From Ectobius pallidus (Eukaryota > Arthropoda > Insecta > Blattodea > Ectobiidae), in NCBI GenBank assembly GCA_964059195.1, contig CAXKWD010000011.1, positions 27,837,791-27,901,790 on the forward strand: DNA of 64,000 nt, in the 5' to 3' direction. Below the pieces are notes generated by a model. That model did not search any database. It saw nothing but the letters and a program-made list of their open reading frames with translations, and had not been told where the DNA came from. Made by a program: the position numbers and the translations under genes. Positions 24,601 through 37,300 of this stretch are shown one piece after another. Numbering within the stretch: position 1 is the first letter of the stretch; each line of letters starts with the position of its first letter.

Positions 24601-27600
24601 TTCCTACTGAGTGTGTGGCTCATTTTTCGCTTATTCTTATTTAAGTTCGTTGTTATGTTTCGATATGTTATCTTCTATTTTCAGTACGTTTCTTATTATT
24701 TGATGCCACAGATACGCATTTGTTGTAAAATCATACTTTCTTCCTTGCTTTTTGTTTTGTGTGTGTCCAAAATTCGACACAAACAATGATAATTCATTAG
24801 AATTAATTATTATGTTATTCTAGTCATTGCCGCGTTTGAAAAAATACACATAAATAAAATCCACTAAGGATCGAACCCTGGTTGCACACGTTCAATTCCG
24901 ATGTTTTGACCATTACGCTATCGTGAACAGATGAGAATAGCCTTCATAATTCTGATGAGATTGTATTATCCAAGCTTGAACATACAATTAAGCCAAAGTT
25001 ATTGATTTTGCACTACAAGTACCGGTATTATAAAATATGCCAAAATCTTTAAAAACCTCTCCTTGGATAATCATATTCCATGAGAATTTATTAATTATTA
25101 ATATTATAAGAATTTACAACAAAGAATATGGCGGATGTGAGACATATAGCCACAGCCTTCTATACATGTTCGTTTTGGGACAAAACGACTAAATAATCAA
25201 GAAAATACATGGATAGACAAGAGGCACGTGTGAACCTAACCTTAAGTCTTCCTGTACATGCGCATATGCTCGTTCGTGATACTTAATCAAATACCGCCCG
25301 ACGTTTTTTATTTGACCGACTGTACTACACCATAATATTAAAGAAAGAATATTATCTATCCTGAAACACTTGCATGAAACAGAAAATGAGAATACTGCAT
25401 TCAGATAGCTAGTCTCAAAAATGGTTAGTTTTAGGTTAATTTAATCTAATACAAAAGGTTTAAAAGTAACGCTAACAATTGATTTATTAAAAAATAGATA
25501 TGAATTAACTTATGACTACAAAAAATAAAGATAGGCCTGCAGATGTCAAACTAGCCTACCTCAAATTTTACTGGAAACTAGGCCTACTAGCTTGAAACAA
25601 AACTTTACATTGATTCATATTCTTTGACTTTAATTTTATACTCTAGTTCTTTCAGTTTTAGTTCTGTAATTTTGATCTGCTTTTCAATGTCTAAAATTTC
25701 ACACTTTTTATTGTGCTGCTCTTCTTTCATTTCCAGTTCTCTTTTCTTTATGTTGAGTTCTTCCTCCATCAAACTTGATTTCTTCAAACTCACCTCCTCT
25801 TGCATAGAGTTCCTTACTCTTTTTGAGGTTATTATCGATTCAGTAATGGAGTCTAAATAATTTGTCTTCCTCTTTAGCTTTTTTGATGGAAGCGGCGTAC
25901 AGCCCTCATGCTCGCTGACATTCCCTGCATTCAGCTCTAAATCAATGTTACTCTCACCTGGTGTAACTATTTCTACGGCTTGTCCCCCATTACTTGTAGA
26001 TGGTGTGGCAAGCCCAGCATCCAAAATATCACTTTCGCAAGTCACAATAATAGGGATGTCATTGAATAATGAAGCACTAGAGTCAAAAGGGTTCCTATCG
26101 CACTCAAATTGACTTTTCAAGCCTGCGACAATTTTCTCGTCAATCACATCAGATTTGGGATTGTAGGTACCTCCACCTGTCTGCAGGCACCCAATCTGGA
26201 AGGAAAAAATAACTAATTAAATTTTGGGGATACAATAGGCATAAACATAATAAATATAAGCTAGAATTGAATACTAAAAGCTCAATATTTTTTGTACATT
26301 ATTCCTATAATTATTATGAGTACTTACCCTGTCTTCATTATTATTTTTCCTGGCCTTCCTCTTCATGACGAAATACAGCTCTTTTAGCTGCTTGGGGGTT
26401 CTTTTCCCTGACTGATTAGAGGCATTGAAGGCCTCGCACAAATCTTCCCAAGCATGCTTCTTGTCTGCCAATGTTGCCCCATCAGTCCGTTTATTTTCTA
26501 GAATTCCTTTCCTCTGAAGCACTAAATCCACCAGAAGACTCTTCTCAAAGCTAGTGAAGTTTTTCGACCTTTTATCGCAGGTATCCATTCTTTTAAAAAA
26601 TCAGCACGAAGAAAGTAGGCTACAAGCAAGCTGAAGGAAGTCTGCATAAATAATGCATTGGTAGCGACAACTGTGGATAAAGCTAGGAACCAGCCAACAG
26701 TCAGCTGTTTTGTTTAGTGAGAAACCTTTGCGAGCAAAATAAACTAAAAAAATAACTAGAAAGTCTACAGCAGTGACATCTGTGGACGTTGTGAAGAAGA
26801 CGGGCAGAGGTAAATCACGCTGTTAGTAACAAGCACTGATAACTGGGCAATTTATGTTTCAGAAACTCATGAAAGTTATCTGTGCTGTTAAAATTGAAAG
26901 TCCGTGTAGCTAACTCTATGATAACTGCGATGTACCAGAAACCGGCCACTATTCTCCAAGAATTTTCCCATTAATTCTGGGAAAAAATCCCAGGAGACAG
27001 CATAAGGAATTTACAAAAATAACTAGTAAATGGTCATGAAAAGTTAAAGTAATGTGCTACAAAATATTAGAATAGCAGATATAGCATTTGAACAAGTGGA
27101 GAAATTCAAATACAGTACCTGGGAGCAATAATTACAGGTACAAATAATACTAAAACAGAAGTTAAGTATAAACTAAAATCAGAAAATGCTTGTTTTAGAT
27201 GCAATTCAGAAACTTTTATCTTCTCGTCTTCTGTCCCAAAATAAAAAAAATAAACATTTTAAGTCCATTATCCTGCAGGTTGTATTATGTGGATGTGAGA
27301 CATGGTCCCTTACTCTTTGGGAAGAACATAATCTGAGTTGTTCGAAAACAGCATGCTTAGGAAAATATTTGAACACAAGAAGGATGAAAAGGGGGACTGG
27401 AGAAAACTGCATAGTGTCGAGTTTCATAACCTGCACTCCTCACGGAATATAATAAGGGTAATTAAATCACGGAGGATGAAATGGGCTGGATATGTTGCCC
27501 ACATGAGGGAAGAAAGCCATATCTAAAAAATATTGACTTGGAGACCTGAAGGAAAGAGACCACTTGGAAGACCTAGAAGTAGGCGAGAGAACGATTTTAG

Positions 27601-28308
27601 AATAGATTTAAAGGAAGAATAATTTGCGAGGGATGGTTGGATAGAGTTAGCAGAGAATAAAAAAACAGAAAGTATCATTTAGAACAAATAGCATACCGTT
27701 CGAGTAGCTGATCCATGATATCTTCAAGCGCTGCCTCATCACCAACTGGATCCTGCACCTGACTTTCTGAAGTTGGCTCTAAACTCTCTGCTGCTGCAGA
27801 TATGTCATGCTCAGTATTCTCTGCATCTTCAACAGTCTCTTCACCCTGAGCATGAGTAGCTTCTGACGTCGAAGTTCCTGTTAATGTATCTCGACCTAAA
27901 TTTGTAAACACAAGTCAGTTTGTACTTCATTTACTTTTTCTCAAAAAGATTGCTTTTGCTTCTAGTTCAAAGCAAAAGCACTTTTAAGGAGAAAGAGTAA
28001 GTGAAGTACAGTAGATTCCACTAATTTGGACCTTGCTCATCCGGACTTCCAGTCAATCCAGACAGATTTTTGTACTGAACAATCAATAAATTTTAAATTT
28101 TAATCATAAAGATGTTCTGTTAATGCTACATCAGTCCATAGATTGAAAACTTAAAATTGTGGTATTATTTTTCATGGGTAATTGACTAAATATTGCATAT
28201 CACTGAATCTAAGGGTAAAACAGGAAGGGAGACAGTTTAAAAAATAAAATAAATAAATAATTGTACAGCAATAACAACAACAACAACAATAATAATAATC
28301 ACAACAAC

Positions 28309-28363
<55 letters not shown>

Positions 28364-31300
28364 GTAGTGGTGGTTTGCAATTTAGAAGTGTCACAGGCTT
28401 ACCTGTTTGATCTCCAGCAGGTTCCTCAGAAACACTTCCTTGCAATTTCTGCTTGCCCACTTTGCTGCTAGTAGCTGTGGGTTGGTTCACAATGCGAGAA
28501 AGTGTCTCCAGAGGTTTCAAAGCAGCATTCACAGAAGCTGCCATGTTTGGACTAGACAAATCCAGATAGTGCGAGACTCGAGCTAAGTCAGTCAGGATTC
28601 CCTTCCGTAGCATTATGCGCACCATGTTATTCATGTGACTGCTGCCAACATTAATTTCACTTTTAGTACGAACACTAAACTCTACTGTATAGTACATTTC
28701 CCTAAGAAGTTTTGTAAAGATAAATCTAAATGGGTGTGGGAAAGAAACATATTCATATCCTTTTTTAAAAAAAAAAGTCCATTCATGATAAGCAGCTTGG
28801 CTATGTTGGGTAGAAAAAATAACATTTAAATCTACCACACACAGGAAGCTACGTTATGCTATGTGTTATGCTATGCTAAGAAGTCATACCAATGCAGTTT
28901 ATATATTATGATGGCACGTACAGACAGCTATGCCTCATTTCACAGATCGCCTAGGAAGCGAATTTCGTAGCCATAACTTCAAGAAGCTTGATTCACGCAT
29001 GCATATCAGTTATTTTAATCAGCACCTATTAGAACGGACAGCTGTTTGAAGAAATAATAAACACAATCTTATTTCAATATTAATATTAGATGGAAATCTA
29101 CAGTGAAGTGCTGATATCTGTAGCAAGACTGAGATTGGAAATATACACACTAAACTTCACTAAAAGGTATATTTACCCAGGATGATCATTTCATTTCATT
29201 TCATGGGTCTTCCCACCATCATCAGCTGATTCCGACTGGTCCTCTAGCGGCAGGTCCTCTCACAAGTTCATTCACCCGCTGCTAGAGGATCAGTCGAAAT
29301 CAGCTGATGATGGTGGGAAGACCCATTGAAATGATCATCCTGGGTAAATATACCTTTTAGTGAAGTTTAGTGTGTATATTTCCGATCTCAATCTTGCTAC
29401 AATCTTATTTTCTTACCTCAGACACACTTCTCAACTTTCTTGTGGTACTACAGATTGTGGTGACATTAATTAAAGGTTAAAGATATATAATTAATTCATA
29501 CAGATTAATAACAATATAAATATTGTAATATAAAAGGCTTTTAAACATAGCAACAATTTCAAACTACATGTTTAGAAAGGGCGCTTGAATTTAAATATTA
29601 ACCACTTCACATTGGTTAGCAAGGTGTAGCACAGAATAGCTTAGCTTTTTGTGTGTGGTAACCTTAATTCATGTTCGTTGTCCAGAATTGCCTCTGAGAG
29701 TATTCAACACACTTTGATTTCTTATCAACCTGGGATTTTAAGGCAAATGGCTATTTTGTTCCTTATGAAATAACATGAAAATTTTTAAATATGTTGACAT
29801 TTCATGTTATATCACTTATATTTATAGAGTTTTATAGTGCCCTAAAATGCCTATCTGAACCTTTGGAGCCTATTTTTACTATTTTAGTGCCTAAAATGCC
29901 TATTTTGTACATTTAAAATAACATTCAACTCCTGTAACTTTAACAATCATTTAATGGACATCCCTTAAATGAAGGGCAGAACAGCAGGGTTTTTCACAGA
30001 AACTTGATTTTCCCAAACAATTGTAGCCAAAGGAATGCTGACTGACAGGGAAGGATTCGCTCAAAACAATAAGTAACAGGTATATAGTAAGAAGGGACAT
30101 ACTGTGTCAATGTTTCATATAATGCAAAACGGTTTTTGATAAATGTATTTTTAATTCTGTCTTAATTTTGCAATTATTTCTGTTAAGAATAGGTATACCA
30201 CGTTTTTTACAGTAAAAAAAGATCACTTTATAGTTGAAGAGCATATTGTAGTATTTTAAAGTCTATTTTCTGTCTATTTCTCACATTTTTAAAGCATATT
30301 TTAAGTATGAAGAATCAAGAGATAATAATAGTCAACAATTTAGTTAATTACATGACTTATTTTAAGTGCCTATTTTCTCTTTTAAAAGCACATTTACTAG
30401 TTTTAAAAGCCTATTTTAGGTGCCTAAAACCCCAGGTCTACTTATCAGTTAACTTTCAAAGTCATCTTACGAATTGTTTTATTAAGCGGGGGAAATTTAC
30501 AAGGTACCAGTATAGCAATTTAATGGTACGATGCATTACTGGGCATGCTAGCTAGTTAAAATATACGCACCCGTACTGATGCAGCTTCAGGGAATTATTG
30601 GGTGGTACATTATTGGGAGTGGACGGACAGTGATCAATCATTGTTGAGATGAGCCCAGCTAGGAGCTGTATATGGGCATGCTTGTCTGCAGACTCCGGCT
30701 GTCCCAAAGCCCTACCCAATGCTGCTTTCACCTGTAAAATAAGAAGTGTTTACTTATACGCCCAATGCATGAAAACATTTATAATACCTCATGGCAACTT
30801 TATGTGTAAAGACTTACTTCAGTGACTAGTGCCGTCTGGGCATCTGGGGTATGATTACAGGAAGCCAATGCGGCAATCAGCATTCTTGCCATTGTCTGAC
30901 ATTCTCTATCTGCAGCGCAGTCTGTACCAGGAAGTAACCTGTCCAGAAGAAAGGCAAGTGCCGAGCAATCCTGTAATGAATAAATTTAAGTATTAATTCA
31001 ACATTACATCGGAAGTTAACACAGTGAAGTTACAGTAGAACGTCTTTATAGCAACATCTAATCTATAGGGTCCAATATTTAGTTGTACTAACTAATTCCT
31101 CGTTAAGACACGTGCTTTTCTCCCTTGCTTAGTACAACATACATAAATGTATCCACCTTGAGTATAATGTCACTGTAGTCTTAAATCTGAATGCAATTTT
31201 TCCCATATCTATTACCAAGAAACGCATCAATACATTCAGCAATGGTGTAAATTCTTTTTCAAGAGTCAATTGTTTCTACAACATTGTATACACTAACCAA

Positions 31301-34300
31301 ACTGTATTGTCCAGATAAAGGACTCTGAATGCCAGCATCCATGCATCTATGCTGCTGCTGCTGCTTTTTTTTTTTTTTTTGGTCTATAAAGAGGTCTCTG
31401 TTTTTGTTAGTAAGCTATAAAACGAAATTCTTTATTTCAAGATTAAGATAACACTTACTGAATGTATTAGGATGTTAGGAATTATTCAGGGGTAAAATTC
31501 AATCATGAAATAATGTTAATTTCACAATTAAAACAACAAAAGCCATAATCAGCTAAATAAAACCTATTTTTTATATTCATTCTCTTTTGTCATTAAAGTT
31601 TTGCACTGCGTTCATTAATGGAAATTTCTTGCTAGTTTTTTTATCAAAGGTCAAAAACACTATTCATTTAAAATTTGTAATTCTCTAAATGGTTGTCAAT
31701 TGTGTTTATAGTTACATTGCCATAACTTAAACCATTTGATGTAGCATATTTCAAGGTTTTATTAAATAAATAAATTATCTTCCCAAGATTACTTTGCAAT
31801 ATAGGTCCAGTTAAAATATACTCATCTAATAAAATAACAGTTATTTAAAATTTTGATATGCTTTCTTAATATTACTAAAAGTTATAATATTTGCTGTAGT
31901 TGACAACAGATTCTCTCTTTTGCTCTACCAGAAGGCAAAAAAGGTAAACTCTTCAAATATTTGAAGTTTTTTATAACTGGTTTCAGAAAAGTAGAAAACT
32001 TCTTATACTTAGTTTTATAAAAGGCAAATTGAAAACTTTAGTACAAAATAAAATACTGTACAGTAACTCAATTTATTACAGTACCCAAAGGGGTTGAAAA
32101 TCATGTGGGTCCATGTAAGTGATTAACTGTAACTGAGTAACTGTAGTCTAGTGTTCAACAGCTAAATGGACACTGAACTAAAAGAAGTGAAAGGATGGAA
32201 TGTATCACTGTATGAAGGGCTCTTTCTACCTGCTCCACCCTCATGCGGGCTGTCTGTGAGACTTCTTTTTAATGTTTTAACAGTTGATGTCAAGAACTAC
32301 GAACATAAATAAAAAAGGCACAGTGACTCGGTAAAGGAACATTTGCAATAAGAGCACACAGTTCATCAAACTCCGCTAGAGTAAACACTGACCTAGATAC
32401 GACTAGACAGTGCTCAGTGCAGTGTGTCATGTGTTTGGGAGGGAGAGGGATAGGTAGGGCAACTGCGCTATGAGTTGTCGAAGGTCAGTGCCCTTCCCTT
32501 CCGACTTTCATTGAACCTGCTCACGAGCCGATCAAAGATGTATAGAGCTGACACTAGCAGATGTCCCCCGCATTTAATTTACGCCTTAACAAGCCATTCT
32601 GCCTATTCCGAATTCCCGCTAAACTGGTCCCAATAAGTTCGGAATAGCGGGATTCTACTGTACGTATAAAAAATGTCATCAACCATAGCTGGGATCAAAC
32701 CTGTAAACTTCGGAAGATATAGCCAGAGCCTATCAACCAGAAATTTAACTTTTAAAAATGTTTGCATATAAATTAGTAGATAGGATGACTTGAATATTTA
32801 GGTAACTACTGTTTTCTTTAATAATCATAAATGGGCAAAATAGGGCTACTTTCATTGCCACAGAGCAACTTGAGTGTAAATTTTACAGGCCTGTATTTTA
32901 AAATATAGTTTTTAAATTTTGTATGACAAAAATGGTTTGTGTCGAAAATATTACCTTTTTTTACATAACATTCCTAGAATTTAGAAGAGGCCAGGAGAAC
33001 TACTGAGTGTAAGGAAACAGAGTTTGAAGTAATTCAAAAGCATGTTTTAAATTTGTACCCACTCACCTGGGTGATCATGTCCGTCTGTCCGGCCAGATAA
33101 GAATGTTCGGTGATTAGTCTTGCACAAACAGGGTAGGACCTCACAGCTTCTGCAAGGATCTTAAGAATTGCTGACTTTGGCAATAATGGTCGCTTCTTCT
33201 CTTCTTCATTTGTTTTGTTATCATCTTTCACCTTCTTAAGTTCTAATTCTTGTGTCTGAAATTTGTATAAAAATATAAAACAAAGTAACCACAAACTGTC
33301 AGAAAATACAAACCTTTTACAGTAAATCTACCAAATACATTATATCTGCTACTTATGTAGTAAGTTCAGATTAAGCTTATAATTTCCACCAATGCTCAGT
33401 AATTTAAAAACAGTAGAAACCTAACCTACTTTATAAAAACATAACATATCTTATTATAGTTAACATATTTAAGTAGCATATGCTGCTATTCTAGTAATAT
33501 AAAAACTTGTACAAACAATGGATAAGTCATAAATATTACTAAAACTTCTTAAAATTGTTTAAATTGTGCTTAAAATCATTACAATAAAGTCTTGTACTAA
33601 AATGCAGATGGTGTTTCTTCTAAGCGTTTCGACACTAAAATGTCATCTTCAGCTCTATAATAATGAAAATATGAAGCATTAATATCTTGTTGTCATATTG
33701 GGAATATTCTATGAAATTTCTGTATCATTACGTATAATTGCTGCATAATTTGTAGACATTTGTTGTGATTTGGGCTGGATGGTCAGCCTTCAGTCGTAGG
33801 AGGAACTGGTCATTGTTTGGCTTTGTAATACCCCTATCTCTGTTGTACAATTCAAATACTGAGTTGTGCGAAATTGGCTCATAATTTATTAAGTTGTTAT
33901 TTTTCCAATTATATATTTTTAATCTTTCAAGGGTATTTAATTTCCTTCCTTTGCTTTGTAAGTACAATATATTCAATGTATTTTCTATATTATTGTCAAA
34001 CTCGTGTGCTTCATTCATCAGATGTTTGGCATAGCGAGATCGATCTCTTTGGCCATTTCTATATTCTCTGATATGTTGCTGAAATCTGGTTTTGAATTTT
34101 CTTCCCGTTTGACCTATGTAGGCCTACTCTCTATTACATTCTTTGCATGGTAGCTTATAAATTCCATTTTCATTATACATGTCCTCTTTCCCTTTGTTTG
34201 ATATAATTTATTCTTCAAGTTGTTAGTTGTTTTGTATGCTATGTTTATGTTGTGTTTGTTCAAAATATTTGTGATCTTATGTATATTTTTATCTATATAC

Positions 34301-37300
34301 TGGAATGTTGTACATGTGGTCTTTTTATTTGCATTATTATAGGTTCCAGTTTCGTTGTGTTTGTTATTGTATTGGTCTTCTCCCATTTTTGTGTTTGCTG
34401 ATTAGTTTGTAAACCGTATTGGTTTTATATCCATTGTTGTTTGCAATCTGTTTAATTATGTTTAGTTTTTACTGATAGTTATCTTTGTTTATTGGCATGT
34501 TTTACGGTCTGTATGTTAGAGATGACAACGCTGCTAATTTTTATTTAATGGGATGGTTTGAAGTGCTGGTTATTATGAGATCAGTTTGGGTTTCTTTCCT
34601 GTATATGCCTAGTTATAGATTCTGCTTTTTTCTCACTATTGATAGATCGAGAAAGTTAATTTTGTCATTTTCTTCATCTTCTTTAGTATACTGTACATTA
34701 GGATTGATATCATTCAATTCATTGTTAATGTCATCGATATTGTTATTGGTTAATATTAAACATTCATTCACGTTTCTGATGTATAATAGACTTCACTTAT
34801 TGCTAATTATGTTTTGGATATATTTTTCTTCGAGGTTTGGTAAGTATATTTCGGATATTATTCCAGATATTGGTGATCCCATGGCTAGGCCTGTATTCTG
34901 GTTGTAATACTTATTGTTGAATTTGAAATAGTTCTGTTCTGTCAAGTTTTTGTTCATTTTTAAGCATTCCTTTTTCTCGTCGTAAGTTATTTTGAGATTG
35001 ATATCTTGTTCTATCATGTGCTAATTGATATTACAGATTTTGGCAGCTTCTAAATGTGCTTGATATATTTGCTGATTTAAGCAATGATTTTCTTATACAG
35101 AAATCTAATTTCCTTGTTTAACCTAATTCTTTGGGCTCGCTTGATTGTTTGGCTCTCGGATTACTGTTATTAGTTTTGGTACCTATGTATTTGGGAGTTA
35201 CTTTATTTCCTTTACTTAGCTTGTTGAATTTCAAATTCGCTATTGCATTTTGTAATTTCCATTAGGGGTTTTGATATCTGTTAATAACTTTTGCCTGGTT
35301 GGCATTATATATTTCAATTATTTTCATTTTCCTACTGAGCTTTATTTGTTTTTAACTTAATTTCCACCAATACTGAGTAATTTAAAAAAAATTTTAAGTT
35401 ACGGAGCAATGGTGGAAATTATTGTTACAACGCCTTGTTAATGATTATGGTATTACCAGCAATATTTACCATAATATTAATTTTTTTAAGTTTACTTTGG
35501 ATTATGAGATGGACCCAACTTTCAAGACTCTGTTTTCAAGGTAAAAGTGTGTCTTACGGTCTGAAAAATATGGTATCAGCAGAGATGCCAACCTTGAAAG
35601 GTGGTTATCAGTAGTGTGAGTCTAATCGGATGGTGGGGGCCTCGATGTCTCGGGCAAATGAACATATGCGCCTTCTTGTGCTGCTTTTTTTGAGATCACA
35701 TGGCGCCTACAGTCATCGCGTCCTCCATGTTTAACCGAAAAATCACAATTACAATTTTCACAAAATATGTGACTCGGCGAAAATTTTGAAGGTCCGAGGC
35801 AAGAAAACTCTTCCGTATACTGCTTTCGATACTGCTGATTTGCCGCTGTTCGTTTTGTCCATCAGATTCGCCACTGGTTTTACGTTTACACGACATATTT
35901 CCTCAATATTCTACTTGCACTGCAACACTCAATAAATGAAGCGACGACTTTGGCAGTCATCAGCGGCATTACAGTGGAAATATGTTAACACCAAAGATGT
36001 TATAAGTACAATTATGTTATAACTGTAAGATATAACATCTTTGGTTAACACACACACACGTCAAAGATTGTAGTGACCAATGTCGCCAACACAACGGGTG
36101 ATTTCTTTTACAAACTATTTCTCATGATAAACAGTTGGCATCTCTGCTGACACATTCATTAACTTTTTTTTTTTTTTATGTTCGCGGGAGATTCGTAAAA
36201 TCCGTAATATTCAGTACAATTTCCGTATTGCCGTAGCAAATTCAAGAAAATCGTAGAAACTACGGAAATTCCGTAGCAGTTGGCATCTCTGGGTATGCAT
36301 GTATGTGCAAGCTGAATGGCCTGTTTGGTTGTTCAATAAATAAATAATAATCTCAATTAATCCTATATTACTGAAACCTATAGTAAGGGTTCCTCTAAAT
36401 TGTCATAGAAAATGTGTGGCAAGATATAGTATCATTAATTACAATGGTCAATTTTTTAAACACTTGTAGCTCTACTTACGTCACAATTTTTGGGCTAGAG
36501 TCTACCAACTGCCGATGATGGGGATGAGAGTCTTCCCCGAAACTAGTCCAAAAATTGTGACGTAAGTAGAGCTACAAGTGTTTAAAGAATTGACCATTGT
36601 AATTAATGAATCAATAGCTTCACTGTTTATACCACTTCTCCCGTTTTATATATTTATAAGACATAGTATGTTTACAAAGAATACTGTCAGTTACCCTATC
36701 ATCCACTTCTTGATGGAGAAGATCATTTGAACTTGAATTACGTAGCAATTCCTGGCGAAGACTTTGCTGAACAGCAGTGGAACCTCGTTGTGCATGTCCT
36801 ACCAAGCCTAAAGCAATGCTGGATCCTGGAGTGGATGCACTTGCACCACCTATATCTGTAAGAACAAAAACATAAAGATTTGCCTCAATAAACTATAAAC
36901 TACCACAAGCAATGAACAAGAATAGAAATGACCTGATCCTGTAATGAGTAATTAGTTTATTTATTTTCTCTACTTTGTTCAAGTGCAATGTATATTATAA
37001 TTGATGGCAGAACACTGTGGCAAATGCTTTCACTTCGAGAAGAAAAACTACTGCAAATTTCAACAAATTTAAAAAGATCGTAGTTTTAGTGTGATTAATA
37101 CTACCGGTTAATATATATTTTTTTAACATATTTTATGTTTCACATCTTTAGCCTATTCACTCTTTACATGTTATTCACTGTGCAAACTAGTGATGCTGAA
37201 TTAATTTGCAAATTTCTTTTGTAATCGTAAACGGACAAGCAATTACAAATAATATAGTATGGGAAAAAGTATTTATTCAAAAGAACCACCAGAAAACTTA

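Larger units (their letters stand above)
23394..25322 (+). mobile_element. Tc1/mariner-type transposon
   Basis: Terminal inverted repeats CAGTCGGTCAAATAAAAAAC/CGTCGGG are flanked by TA on both sides (23392-23393, 25323-25324). It carries one frameshifted transposase gene on the plus strand and a tRNA-like segment near its right third. It is nested in the Harbinger transposon, between that element's two genes. Confidence 0.93.
18982..26948. mobile_element. PIF/Harbinger transposon, two genes, with nested insertions
   Basis: Perfect 17-bp terminal inverted repeats (TGGCCGGTTTCTGGTAC) are flanked by the 3-bp duplication CTA (18979-18981, 26949-26951). Inside are a HARBI1-like transposase (+) and, convergently, a Myb/SANT-like DNA-binding protein (-). 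This is the canonical two-protein Harbinger arrangement. Both frames are intact. A LINE fragment, an LTR fragment and a Tc1-like element inserted later account for much of the 8-kb length. GTTACC/GTTACAG/ATAACTG words cluster near both ends and may be protein-binding subterminal repeats. Confidence 0.93.

Noticed and set aside
28260..28362. CRISPR-like array or structured repeat
   Set aside because: Plain AAT/AAC microsatellite in a eukaryotic intron.
28299..28402. Poly-leucine tail of an open frame on the minus strand
   Set aside because: Translation of the (AAT)n microsatellite past the splice donor at 28402; intronic.
34485..34907. 140-codon plus-strand frame
   Set aside because: It is the reverse complement of the Penelope-like RT and extension; shadow frame.
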